Positions 25,864 through 34,497 of a stretch of DNA of 64,000 nt are shown here, one piece after another. The stretch comes from Rhizobium sp. Root1334 (GTDB lineage Bacteria; Pseudomonadota; Alphaproteobacteria; Rhizobiales; Rhizobiaceae). Numbering within the stretch: position 1 is the first letter of the stretch; each line of letters starts with the position of its first letter. Made by a program: the position numbers and the translations under genes. The notes beneath the pieces are model-generated. The model searched no databases. It was not told the origin of the DNA and saw only the letters and a list, made by a program, of their open reading frames with translations. The stretch is taken from assembly GCF_001426665.1 (NCBI RefSeq), contig NZ_LMEY01000003.1, forward strand, positions 105,856-169,855, written 5' to 3'.

Positions 25864-27183
25864 ATGCTCAAGACCATTGCTGCGGCGATGTTGATGTCGG
25901 CCGCCGTTTTTACGGTTGCCTATGCTCAGGACGGTGGAAAGGTCACCGTCATCACGTCCTTCTCCAAGGACGTCACTGATCCGTTCAAGGCCGGTTTCGA
26001 GGCCGCCAATCCCGGTTTTACGCTCGACGTACAGAACAAAAGCACCAGTGCCGGCGTCAAGTTCGTCGATGAGACGAAAGTCAACAACCAGGTCGACCTG
26101 TTCTGGGCATCTGCGCCAGACGCCTTCGAGAACCTGAAGGGCCGCAATCTGCTGGCCAAGTTCACACCCTCCGTCACCGGCCTGCCGGAGAAGGTTGGTT
26201 CCTATCCGGTCAATGATCCGCAGGGCTATTATTTCGGCTTCGCCGCATCCGGCTACGGTATCATGTCGAACGACCGCTATCTGGAGGCCAACAACCTGCC
26301 GCAGCCACGCGAGTGGGGCGATCTGCTGAAGGCGGAATATCACGACCATATCGCCATCGCAGCCCCCTCGCGTTCCGGCACGACACATTTGACGATCGAA
26401 ACGATCCTTCAGGGCGAAGGCTGGGCGAAGGGTTGGGCGACGCTGACCGGTATCGGTGGCAACCTCCAGCAGGTCACCGAGCGCTCGTTCGGTGTTCCGG
26501 ATGCGGTCAATTCCGGCCAGACGGGTATCGGCATCGTGATCGATTTCTTTGCCTTCTCGGCTCAGGCGAGCGGTTTTCCTGTCAGCTTCAGCTATCCGTC
26601 GGTGACGACCGTGGTGCCGGCCAATGTCGGGATCATCACCAATGCACCGAACCAGAAAGGCGCCGAGGCTTTCGTGAACTACCTCTTGTCGGAAAAGGGC
26701 CAGGCCGTGCTGCTGGAACCGGCGATCCGCCGTCTGCCTATCAATCCGGCGCTCTACGCCAAGGCTCCTGAAGGCTTTCCCAACCCCTTCGAAGATCCGC
26801 GCTTCCAGTCGATGATCACCTTTGATTCCGACATCTCCAAGAAGCGCACCGATGTCGTCGACACCCTCTTCGACCAGCTGATCACCTTCCAGCTGGATAA
26901 CTTGCGCGGCGCGACGAAAGCGATCCACGAGGCCGACAAGGCGCTGGCAGCCAACGACCAGGCCGATGCCCGTGTGCTGATTGCGGAAGCGCGCCAGTTG
27001 ATTTCCGCCATGCCGGTCACGGCGGACGAGGCGGCAAGCGATGAGACCCGCGCAGCCTTCACCGGTGGCGAGCAGAAGACCGCGCGCCAAGCGGAGCTTG
27101 AGCAGAAATGGGCCGCTTTCGCCAGCGAGAAATACGCCGCTGCCAAGGCGAAGGCCGAGCAGGCACTCGACCTGATCGACTGA
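25864..27183 (+). CDS. AfuA-like ABC binding protein (probable organophosphate, not iron)
   Basis: 439 aa periplasmic protein with a signal peptide ending at AYAQD (residue 21-22). Homologous to 'iron' binding proteins, but the iron tyrosines are replaced by IDFF (226-229). The conserved SRSGTTH segment (169-175) is shared with the PgtC-like sensor at 21152. AfuA of Actinobacillus, once called an iron protein, was shown to bind hexose phosphates; this protein fits that branch. The last 95 residues form an Ala/Glu-rich helical extension also seen in the sensor. GGAGGA at 25851-25856 sets the start. First gene of the sigma-54 operon. Confidence 0.85.
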   Translation: MLKTIAAAMLMSAAVFTVAYAQDGGKVTVITSFSKDVTDPFKAGFEAANPGFTLDVQNKSTSAGVKFVDETKVNNQVDLFWASAPDAFENLKGRNLLAKFTPSVTGLPEKVGSYPVNDPQGYYFGFAASGYGIMSNDRYLEANNLPQPREWGDLLKAEYHDHIAIAAPSRSGTTHLTIETILQGEGWAKGWATLTGIGGNLQQVTERSFGVPDAVNSGQTGIGIVIDFFAFSAQASGFPVSFSYPSVTTVVPANVGIITNAPNQKGAEAFVNYLLSEKGQAVLLEPAIRRLPINPALYAKAPEGFPNPFEDPRFQSMITFDSDISKKRTDVVDTLFDQLITFQLDNLRGATKAIHEADKALAANDQADARVLIAEARQLISAMPVTADEAASDETRAAFTGGEQKTARQAELEQKWAAFASEKYAAAKAKAEQALDLID

Positions 27184-27197
27184 CGATAGCGCCCCCG

Positions 27198-27223
27198 GGC
27201 CGTCCGTGACAAAGCGGGCGGCC
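27198..27223 (+). other. Stem-loop after the AfuA-like gene
   Basis: GGCCGTCCG (27198-27206) and CGGGCGGCC (27215-27223) pair over 9 bp with one G-U. The tail is TCTTCC, a poor terminator. Probably a 3' stabiliser or partial attenuator that raises binding protein over permease. Confidence 0.6.
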
Positions 27224-27302
27224 TCTTCCAATCCCATGTTCTCGCTGCCCCTGGCGCCGCTCGGCCGCCGGGCCGGCCGACCTCATTCCGGAGACTGCCG
27301 TC

Positions 27303-29015
27303 ATGGCTTTCGCACTCTCATCCAACCCGATCCGGCGCATGACCGCCCGGCCCGGGCAGGTTCTGGCGGTGACGCTGATCGCGTTGTTCCTCGCGATCTT
27401 CCTCATTATTCCCGCGGGCACCGTCATCTACATCGCATTCACGGAGAAGGGCACCGGCGCGCTCACCGCGGTGAATTTCATCGACTTCTTCAACACCGAT
27501 CTTTTCCGCCGCTCATTCTTCAACTCGGTTTACGTGTCGGCCATGTCTGTGGTCTGGGCGACAGTCATTGCGCTGCCGCTCGCCGTCCTGACGACACGCT
27601 TCGATTTTCGCGGCTCGCTGGTCATTCAGACACTCGGCTTCGTGCCGCTCATCATGCCCCCCTTCGTCGGTGCGGTGGCGATGCAGCTGCTGTTTGGCCG
27701 CAATGGCACTGTCAACCTGCTGTTGAACGACTGGCTCGGCATCCGCATTCCTTTCATGGAAGGACTGAACGGCGTCATCTTCGTGCAGTCGCTGCACTAT
27801 TTCCCTTTCATTCTCATCAATCTGTCGACCAGCCTGCGCAATATCGACCGGTCGATGGAGGAAGCCGCGCAAAACCTTGGCTCGTCCGGCCTCCGGCTTT
27901 TCCGCCGCATCGTATTCCCGCTAGCCATGCCTGGCTATCTCGCCGGCGCTTCGCTCGTCTTCGTCAAGGTCTTCGATGACCTCGCCACGCCGCTGCTCCT
28001 GAACGTCAAGGACATGCTGGCACCGCAGGCCTATCTGCGCGTCACCTCTGTCGGTCTGACCGACCCGATGGGTTACGTCATCTCGGTCATCCTCATCGTC
28101 GTCTCGATCTTCGCCATGTGGCTTTCCGCTGTCGCGATGCGCGGCAAGGATTATTCCACGACGCAACGTGGCGGCGGTGGTCTGGTGCGCCGCAAGCTTG
28201 GCTTCGGCGAAAGCGTCATCGCCTACGGTATTGTCGGTCTCATCCTGCTGCTGGTGCTATCGCCGCATATCGGCTTGCTGCTGCTATCCTTCGCCACGGT
28301 TTGGTCATTCAGCCCGCTGCCGGACGCTGTCACGGTCGCCCATTACAGCCGGGTGTTCGGTGAAAGCTCGATCTATATCAAGAACACATTGATCTATGCT
28401 TCGCTTGCGGGCCTGATCGACGTGGTGGTTGGAGGGGCTATTGCCTATCTTGTGCTGCGCACCAAGATTATCGGACGGCGCTGGCTCGACTGGGCTGCGA
28501 CGTCGGCGCTCGCCATTCCGGGCGTCGTCCTCGGCATCGGCTATCTGCGCACATTCTACGGTGTCACGTTGCCGGATGGCACGCCGCTCGCCACGCTCTG
28601 GATCATGGTCGTTCTGGCACTGGCCATCCGCCGTCTGCCCTATGCGCTGCGCGCCTGCTACGCTGCCCTGCAGCAAGTCTCTGAATCGCTCGAGGAAGCG
28701 GCAGAAAATCTTGGCGCGACCAAGCAGCGGACCATCCGCCGTATCGTGCTGCCGCTGATGACGGGCGGCCTTCTCGCCGGTTTCGTCACCAGCTTCTCCA
28801 CCGCCGCAGTCGAACTGTCGGCAACGCTGATGCTGATACAGAGCAACTCCGACGCGCCGCTCGCCTATGGCCTCTACGTTTTCATGCAATCGCCCGCAGG
28901 GCGCGGCCCGGGTGCGGCACTCGGCGTCATCGCGGTCGTCATGGTCGCACTTTGCACGCTGCTGTCGCACTACGTCATCGAACGCCGGCAAAAGGCGCTG
29001 GGAATGGCGAAATAG
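27303..29015 (+). CDS. AfuB-like fused ABC permease
   Basis: 570 aa inner-membrane protein with two tandem permease units (about twelve helices), as in FbpB/AfuB. The EAA-type loops are EEAAQNLGSSGLRLFRRIVF and EEAAENLGATKQRTIRRIVL. ATG 27303 has GGAG at about 27292-27295. An out-of-phase frame over the start region is a shadow. It pairs with the AfuA-like binding protein and the AfuC-like ATPase. Confidence 0.92.
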   Translation: MAFALSSNPIRRMTARPGQVLAVTLIALFLAIFLIIPAGTVIYIAFTEKGTGALTAVNFIDFFNTDLFRRSFFNSVYVSAMSVVWATVIALPLAVLTTRFDFRGSLVIQTLGFVPLIMPPFVGAVAMQLLFGRNGTVNLLLNDWLGIRIPFMEGLNGVIFVQSLHYFPFILINLSTSLRNIDRSMEEAAQNLGSSGLRLFRRIVFPLAMPGYLAGASLVFVKVFDDLATPLLLNVKDMLAPQAYLRVTSVGLTDPMGYVISVILIVVSIFAMWLSAVAMRGKDYSTTQRGGGGLVRRKLGFGESVIAYGIVGLILLLVLSPHIGLLLLSFATVWSFSPLPDAVTVAHYSRVFGESSIYIKNTLIYASLAGLIDVVVGGAIAYLVLRTKIIGRRWLDWAATSALAIPGVVLGIGYLRTFYGVTLPDGTPLATLWIMVVLALAIRRLPYALRACYAALQQVSESLEEAAENLGATKQRTIRRIVLPLMTGGLLAGFVTSFSTAAVELSATLMLIQSNSDAPLAYGLYVFMQSPAGRGPGAALGVIAVVMVALCTLLSHYVIERRQKALGMAK

Positions 29016-29033
29016 GATTTGGGAGGAACAACA

Positions 29034-30134
29034 ATGACAATCACTATCAACAATACCGAATTGGCCGTAAGCCCAGCAAAGGCGATCAGCATCCAGAACG
29101 TGAATCTCTGCTATGGTTCGCTGCATGTGCTGAAAGATATCAATCTCGAAATCCAGCCCGGCGAGTTCTTTGCCTTTCTTGGCCCGTCGGGCTGTGGCAA
29201 GACGACGTTGCTCCGCCTCATCGCCGGCTTCAACAATGCGCAGAACGGGCGTGTGGTGGTCGGTGGGCAGGACGTGCTTGAGATGCCGCCATGGAAGCGC
29301 GACATCGGCATGGTGTTCCAGTCCTATGCGCTCTGGCCGCACATGACAGTCGCCCGCAACGTCGCCTTCGGCCTTGAGGAACGGCGCCTGCCGCGCGCCG
29401 AGCTGGAAAAGCGCGTGGCGGCGGCGCTTGCACTCGTCGGCCTTTCGCATCTTGCGGAGCGCCGGCCCTCGCAACTTTCCGGTGGCCAGCAACAACGCGT
29501 GGCACTCGCCCGAACCATCGCGATCGAACCGAAAGTGCTGCTGCTCGACGAACCGCTGTCGAACCTCGATGCGAAGATGCGCGTCGAGGTTCGCCGGGAA
29601 CTGCGCGAACTCCAGCAACGGCTGAAGCTCACCACCATCTTCGTCACGCACGACCAGGAAGAGGCGAATACCGTCTGCGACCGCATCGCCGTCTTCAACG
29701 AGGGGAGCATCCAGCAGGTCGGCACGCCGATGCATCTCTATGAGAAGCCGGCCAACCTTTTTGTCGCCAATTTCCTCGGTACAGCCAACATTCTGGACGG
29801 CAAGGTGAGTGGCGCAGGCTCCACGCGCAGCTTCGAGGTTGAGGGCGGCGGCAGCATCCCAGTGCCGGAGGGCGTGGAAGTTCCAGCCGGCTCGAAGCTC
29901 GTCTTCCGTCCGCAATATGCGACAATCGGCACGGTCGAGCCCGGCGCGGTGCCACTCAACGGCACAATAGCACACCGCGAGTTTCTCGGCGCGACGGTGC
30001 GCTACGGCGTCGAGGTAGGAACAGGGACGGTGCTCGTCGATGCTCCCTTCCATTCCGGTGATGCGTTGCTTGCTCCGGGCAGCCGGACGGTGCTGGGTAT
30101 CAAGCCAGGCTCCGTCCTCTGGCTCGCTGATTGA
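29034..30134 (+). CDS. AfuC-like ABC ATP-binding protein
   Basis: 366 aa ATPase. Walker A GPSGCGKTT, signature LSGGQQQ, Walker B VLLLDEPLSNLD, and switch VTHDQEEA are intact. A TOBE-type domain occupies about residues 240-366. ATG 29034 follows GGAGGA (29022-29027); ATG 29019 is in frame but badly placed. Last gene of the sigma-54-controlled importer, ended by the terminator at 30141. Confidence 0.92.
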   Translation: MTITINNTELAVSPAKAISIQNVNLCYGSLHVLKDINLEIQPGEFFAFLGPSGCGKTTLLRLIAGFNNAQNGRVVVGGQDVLEMPPWKRDIGMVFQSYALWPHMTVARNVAFGLEERRLPRAELEKRVAAALALVGLSHLAERRPSQLSGGQQQRVALARTIAIEPKVLLLDEPLSNLDAKMRVEVRRELRELQQRLKLTTIFVTHDQEEANTVCDRIAVFNEGSIQQVGTPMHLYEKPANLFVANFLGTANILDGKVSGAGSTRSFEVEGGGSIPVPEGVEVPAGSKLVFRPQYATIGTVEPGAVPLNGTIAHREFLGATVRYGVEVGTGTVLVDAPFHSGDALLAPGSRTVLGIKPGSVLWLAD

Positions 30135-30140
30135 TTGGCA

Positions 30141-30173
30141 AGACCTTCGCCGTCTGGCGGCGAGGGTCTTTTT
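30141..30173 (+). terminator. Intrinsic terminator after the AfuC-like gene
   Basis: AGACCTTCGCCG (30141-30152), loop TCTGG, CGGCGAGGGTCT (30158-30169) with one T-G pair, followed by TTTTTC. A strong 12-bp terminator that separates the importer from the phosphatase gene, possibly with read-through. Confidence 0.82.
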
Positions 30174-30193
30174 CGCATTAAGGTTCGACTGAT

Positions 30194-30853
30194 ATGACAT
30201 CTTCTCTTCCACCTCTGCTTGTCATCCGCCACGGCGAGACACAATGGAATGTCGCTGGCCGGCTCCAGGGCCGCCGCGACACGCCGCTCACCGCCAATGG
30301 CACGCGCCAGGCACTCGCTGTGGCTGCGCGGCTCGCTGAAACCGTGAGCAGCCTTGAGGATGCGGCCTTCTGGGTCAGTCCACTTGGCCGCGCAAGGCAG
30401 ACGGCCTCCATCCTCGCCGACGTCTGGTCTCTTCCCTTCGAGCAGTTTTCCGAGGTGCCCATGCTCGCGGAACGTGGTTATGGCGTCTGGGAGGGATGGG
30501 CGCATACCGATATCGAGCGGAACTTCCCGGAGCAGTATAGTGCCCATGCCGCAGACCCTTGGGACTATTGCATGCCGGAGGGGGAAAGCCGGACTGCGCT
30601 TACCGCACGGCTGCGCTCATGGCTTGCAACACTCGACGGCACCCGGCCACATATCGCAGTTACCCACAGCGGCTGCCTGCGCGCATTGCGTGGCATTTAT
30701 ACAAACGCCTCGCGCATCGACATTCTGGCATACAGCGAGCCGCAGACGGCTGCATTTCTCTTGACTGAGGGGAATGAGGTTCTGCTCGGGGTCGCTCCAG
30801 CCCTGCTGCGTGCAATAGGATGCGAGAATGAAGGCCGAACGGTATGGATATGA
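30194..30853 (+). CDS. Histidine phosphatase family protein
   Basis: 219 aa cytosolic phosphatase of the phosphoglycerate-mutase-like superfamily. Catalytic RHGETQWN near the N-terminus, SPLGRARQTA, acid/base Glu region near MPEGES, and second His in VTHSGCLRALRG. Members dephosphorylate sugar phosphates and similar esters. It sits 20 nt after the terminator of an importer I interpret as taking up organophosphates, which would make it the first catabolic step. This is inference from neighbourhood. Confidence 0.88.
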   Translation: MTSSLPPLLVIRHGETQWNVAGRLQGRRDTPLTANGTRQALAVAARLAETVSSLEDAAFWVSPLGRARQTASILADVWSLPFEQFSEVPMLAERGYGVWEGWAHTDIERNFPEQYSAHAADPWDYCMPEGESRTALTARLRSWLATLDGTRPHIAVTHSGCLRALRGIYTNASRIDILAYSEPQTAAFLLTEGNEVLLGVAPALLRAIGCENEGRTVWI

Positions 30854-31063
30854 GCCGTTCTGGCATTCACAGAGCGCGTTTCGGCATGCAAGTTTATCGC
30901 GCCCGACCTTCGCCGCAAAGCATGTATTGCGCTTCAACCACGCCACCACCAATCTTGAAGATGCTCAAGCAACGGGGCAACGTTTAAATAACCGAACCTT
31001 TGCTATGTCAGCCCCTTCGAAAAGGACACCGCAATGTAAGGAAAGCGACCGGCGATCTGGGCA

Positions 31064-32149
31064 TCACCCGTCCGGTTGCCGTACTTTCCGTCGGGGGCGG
31101 TCCTGGGTGGTCTTGGATACGTTGTGCTCGTGGCTTGCACGCAGAACCAGCTCCGCGCCGACGAGGATTTTGACCGGCGGCTGCGGTTCGGCGGCTGCGA
31201 TCAGATCGTCGAGCACCGTGACGGCGAGGTAACCAATCTTGCGTTTCGATACGTCGATTGTCGTCAGGCCAGGTTCCATGGTCGCGCTCTGCGGCAAATT
31301 GTCGAAGCCGATGATCGAGACGTCCCGCGGGATGGAGATACCGTGCTCACGTAGGGCGCGGATGAAGCCATAGGCGATGATGTCGTTGGTGCAGAAATAA
31401 CATTCCGCAAGATCGAGCCCGGTTGAGAGCAGCGCGCGCGTGTCGAGATAAGCCCCCTCAAAGGTCGATTCCACCGAGAGAATGTCGGCTGCGTTCACCG
31501 GCAGGCCCAGCCGTGCCATGTTTTTGAAAAAGGCTTCCCGCCGCAGGCGGAAGTTGGTGGTATCAACATGCGAGGCGACGAAGCCGATGCGCTCGAAGCC
31601 CTGCATCCGGAAGCGGGACAGCGCCTTGTAAACGGCATCCTCGTTATTCATGTCCACGAAGTTGGCATCGAGCACGTCGTAGAACGTATCGATAAAAACC
31701 GTGGGTAAGCCGAGGCCCTGGATGAGCCGGATATCGGCTTCAGTCAACTCTGTGCCCAGTGCGATGACGCCCGATATCGGCGCACCAGCCAGCGATTCCG
31801 CCACGGCGCTTATCGGCTGTCCCTCGAAACTTACGACTTCCAGCGTGTAGTTGCGTCGCGTCGCCTCGGCCGACATGCCATCGATATAATCGGAGATGAA
31901 GACGCTATGGTCGCGATTGACGGTGTGGCCGTGCTTGGCGATCTTCAGGAAGCGGAGCGTCTCGCCCGGCTCCGCTGTGCTTCGCGACGCGCGCGGCACG
32001 TAGTTGAGGTTTGCCACTGCCTCCAGTACGCGTGCTCGTGTTACCCCGGAAATCTCTCCCTTGCCGTTCAGCACGAGCGAAACCGTCGCGGGTGATACAC
32101 CTGCAGCCTCTGCGATATCCCTGATGGTCAGTTTTCCTGGTTTTTTCAT
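31064..32149 (-). CDS. LacI-family regulator of the adjacent ribose-type ABC/Dha kinase operon
   Basis: 361 aa. N-terminal HTH LTIRDIAEAAGVSPATVSLV and hinge region, then a periplasmic-binding-protein-like sensor domain. Divergent from the ABC operon starting at 32345; the shared 195-nt region holds three copies of TTTAGTAAA. It should repress both itself and the operon, induced by a sugar or sugar derivative. The C-terminal tail is basic (QDRPRRKVRQPDG) and slightly longer than usual. Confidence 0.92.
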   Translation of the reverse strand: MKKPGKLTIRDIAEAAGVSPATVSLVLNGKGEISGVTRARVLEAVANLNYVPRASRSTAEPGETLRFLKIAKHGHTVNRDHSVFISDYIDGMSAEATRRNYTLEVVSFEGQPISAVAESLAGAPISGVIALGTELTEADIRLIQGLGLPTVFIDTFYDVLDANFVDMNNEDAVYKALSRFRMQGFERIGFVASHVDTTNFRLRREAFFKNMARLGLPVNAADILSVESTFEGAYLDTRALLSTGLDLAECYFCTNDIIAYGFIRALREHGISIPRDVSIIGFDNLPQSATMEPGLTTIDVSKRKIGYLAVTVLDDLIAAAEPQPPVKILVGAELVLRASHEHNVSKTTQDRPRRKVRQPDG

Positions 32150-32188
32150 GCGGAGACAGGCTGCCCTTATGCTGCGGCTGCGAACAAT

Positions 32189-32332
32189 TTTACTAAACGA
32201 TTTAATTCACGTTTGCGAGACCTAAGGCAATCAGATGCCTTGCGCAACCGATATACGGCCCAAATAGGGCTTGTCAGTGTGAATTTCCTTTGATACCGTT
32301 TTAGTAAAGGAAGAGTTTGTTTAGTAAACAAA
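32189..32332. promoter_or_regulatory. LacI-type operators (three copies)
   Basis: TTTACTAAA at 32189-32197 (minus-strand copy), TTTAGTAAA at 32300-32308 and 32320-32328. The last is the core of a perfect 17-nt inverted repeat with arms TTTGTTTA and TAAACAAA (32316-32332). Centres of the two right-hand copies are 20 nt apart, two helical turns, and the first lies 111 nt away, a layout suited to looping. The third copy ends 12 nt before the first permease start. Confidence 0.7.
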
Positions 32333-32344
32333 TGGGAGGGGATC

Positions 32345-33367
32345 ATGCAGAAAACCGGCGGACAGCTGGCAATGCTGCTTGTCATAAACGGGCTTTTGCT
32401 GATTGCGGGTTCGCTGATTTCCAGTGGCTCGTTCCTTTCCATTTTCAATCTTCAGTCAATGGCAAGCCAAGTGCCCGAAATCGGCCTTTTGGCCATCGGT
32501 GTCATGCTGGCCATGTGCGCTGGCAATGGCGGCATTGACCTGTCGGGTATCGCACTCGCCAATCTCTCGGGCGTCATGTCCGCCGTCATCATGTCGTCCT
32601 TCCTGTCGGCGACAGACAACGGGATGGCTTTCAGCCTCGCCTTCATCGCAGGCGCGATCCTCGTGGGTCTTGCTGGTGGCGTCATCAACGGCCTTCTCAT
32701 CTCCCGGCTGAACATCACGCCGATCCTCTGCACGCTCGGCACGCAGATGGCCTTCATGGGGCTTGCGGTCGTGGTCTCCGGCGGCAAGGCCGTGATGGTT
32801 GGCACCCCGGCGCTACTTTCCAGCATCGGCAACGATATGATTGCCGCGGTCCCGATCAGCTTCCTGATCTTCGTGGTGGTCGCCGGCATGGTTGCCGCGC
32901 TGCTGCGGTTTACCCCTTATGGCCTGTGGCTGATGCTGATGGGGACGAACCCCAAAGCCGCGGTTTATGCGGGCTTTCCGAAGAACGGCGTGATCGTCGC
33001 CACCTATGCGATGTCAGGCATGCTTTCCGGTGTTGCTGGCATCATCATCGCAGCGCGCAACGTCAATGTGAAGTTTGACTACGGCAGTTCTTATCTGCTC
33101 ATCGCCATCCTTATCACCGTGATGGCCGGCGTGAAGCCCGAGGGCGGCTATGGGCGCGTCGTCTGCGTCGTACTCAGCGCCATAGCCCTGCAGCTCATGT
33201 CGAGCCTGCTCAACTTCGGCGGCCTTTCCAACTTTGTGCGCGATTTCGCCTGGGGGCTGCTGCTGCTCACGTTTCTGGCCGTCGGCCGCTACGACATCGC
33301 TGGCTTCCTGTCGCTGGGTCGCCGCTCGCAAAACCCTTCGGTGCCTGTCCCTCAAACGCCGAAGTGA
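32345..33367 (+). CDS. Ribose-type ABC permease (first of two)
   Basis: 340 aa RbsC-family permease with about ten helices. Typical segments: GGIDLSGIALANLSGVMSAV, INGLLISRLNITPILCTLGT, and KPEGGYGRVVCVVLSAIALQ. GGGAGGGG precedes the ATG. It starts an operon encoding a second, different RbsC-type permease at 36048, so the channel is probably a heterodimer. Substrate likely a small sugar or polyol ketose, judging from the kinase genes downstream. Confidence 0.9.
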   Translation: MQKTGGQLAMLLVINGLLLIAGSLISSGSFLSIFNLQSMASQVPEIGLLAIGVMLAMCAGNGGIDLSGIALANLSGVMSAVIMSSFLSATDNGMAFSLAFIAGAILVGLAGGVINGLLISRLNITPILCTLGTQMAFMGLAVVVSGGKAVMVGTPALLSSIGNDMIAAVPISFLIFVVVAGMVAALLRFTPYGLWLMLMGTNPKAAVYAGFPKNGVIVATYAMSGMLSGVAGIIIAARNVNVKFDYGSSYLLIAILITVMAGVKPEGGYGRVVCVVLSAIALQLMSSLLNFGGLSNFVRDFAWGLLLLTFLAVGRYDIAGFLSLGRRSQNPSVPVPQTPK

Positions 33368-33396
33368 AGAAGGAGGGAAAATTCGTGGAGGAGAAC

Positions 33397-34407
33397 ATGA
33401 AGTCATTTTCGAAAAAGCTTTTGGCTGGAACCACGGTCGCGGCCGTGGCCCTGGTGGGGTCGATCGGCACGCTGGTCGCCCAGGAAAAGCCCGTCATCGC
33501 CACCGTGGTCAAGATCAGCGGTATTCCGTGGTTTGACCGCATGAACACCGGCGTGGTCGCCTATCAGGAAGCCAATTCTGATGTCGTTGCAACCCAAAGC
33601 GGCCCGGCAACCGCGGATTCTGCGCAGCAGTTGCAGATCGTCAACGACCTTGTTGCCAAGGGCGTCAACGCGCTTGCTGTCGTGCCGATGGATCCGGCAG
33701 TTCTGGAAGGCACATTCCAGCGCGCCATGGAGCGCGGTATCGTGGTCGTCACGCATGAAGCGGACAATCAGGTGAATACCAATGCCGACGTCGAAGCTTT
33801 CGACAATGCCGACTACGGCGCGGCACTGAATGAGCGCCTGGCCGAATGCATGAGCAAGGAAGGTAAGTGGACTTCCTTCGTGGGGTCGCTCGGTAGCCGC
33901 ACGCACATGCAGTGGGTCGGTGCGGGCGAGGAGAACGCCAAGAAATATGCGGGCATGACGCTCGTCGATCCGAACAATGAGTCTTTCGACGATGCTAACG
34001 GCACCTATGAAAAGGCCAAGGAAATCCTGCGCAAGCACCCGGATATCAAAGGCTTCCAGACCTCGGCCGGCAACGATGTCTTGGGCGTCGGCCGTGCGAT
34101 CGACGAAGCGGGCCTCAGCGGCAAGGTTTGCCTCGTTGGTACCGGTCTGCCGAACCCGTCCGCCGACCTTCTGGAATCCGGCGCCATTACGGCGATCGGC
34201 TTCTGGGATCCGCAAAAGGCTGGCATGGCAATGAACGCGGTTGCCAAGCTGCTGCTGGAGAAGAAGGAAGTGACCGACGGCATGGATCTTGGTGTCGCAG
34301 GCTATAACAAGGTCTCGGTCAAGCAGGGCGCCGGCAAGGGTCTGCTGATCCTCGGCAATGGCATGGTCCTCGCCGACAAGGCGACCTACAAGGAACACCT
34401 GTTTTAG
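33397..34407 (+). CDS. Ribose-type ABC periplasmic binding protein
   Basis: 336 aa RbsB/LacI-fold binding protein with a signal peptide (MKSFSKKLLAGTTVAA..., cleavage near LVAQE). Substrate-pocket features include ISGIPWFDRMN near the N-terminus and VVTHEADNQ. ATG 33397 is selected because GGAGGAG lies just upstream; a frame from 33364 also exists. Ligand cannot be read from the motifs. Tandem hairpins follow the gene. Confidence 0.9.
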   Translation: MKSFSKKLLAGTTVAAVALVGSIGTLVAQEKPVIATVVKISGIPWFDRMNTGVVAYQEANSDVVATQSGPATADSAQQLQIVNDLVAKGVNALAVVPMDPAVLEGTFQRAMERGIVVVTHEADNQVNTNADVEAFDNADYGAALNERLAECMSKEGKWTSFVGSLGSRTHMQWVGAGEENAKKYAGMTLVDPNNESFDDANGTYEKAKEILRKHPDIKGFQTSAGNDVLGVGRAIDEAGLSGKVCLVGTGLPNPSADLLESGAITAIGFWDPQKAGMAMNAVAKLLLEKKEVTDGMDLGVAGYNKVSVKQGAGKGLLILGNGMVLADKATYKEHLF

Positions 34408-34423
34408 TTCAGAAAACAGCCAA

Positions 34424-34473
34424 CCGGCCGGGGCATGCCTCCGGCCGGAACCTCCGGCGCGACGATGCGCCGG
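34424..34473 (+). other. Two tandem stem-loops after the binding-protein gene
   Basis: CCGGCCGG (34424-34431) with CCGGCCGG (34441-34448), then CCGGCGC (34454-34460), loop GACGAT, GCGCCGG (34467-34473). Neither has a T-run. Likely 3' mRNA stabilisers giving excess binding protein. Confidence 0.6.
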
Positions 34474-34497
34474 TCAGCATTTTCGAGGACAATTTCC

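Noticed and set aside
28305..30212. 635-codon open frame on the minus strand
   Set aside because: It runs antisense to the end of the AfuB-like permease and the whole AfuC-like ATPase; Arg/His/Asp-rich sequence of antisense type, crossing a real terminator.
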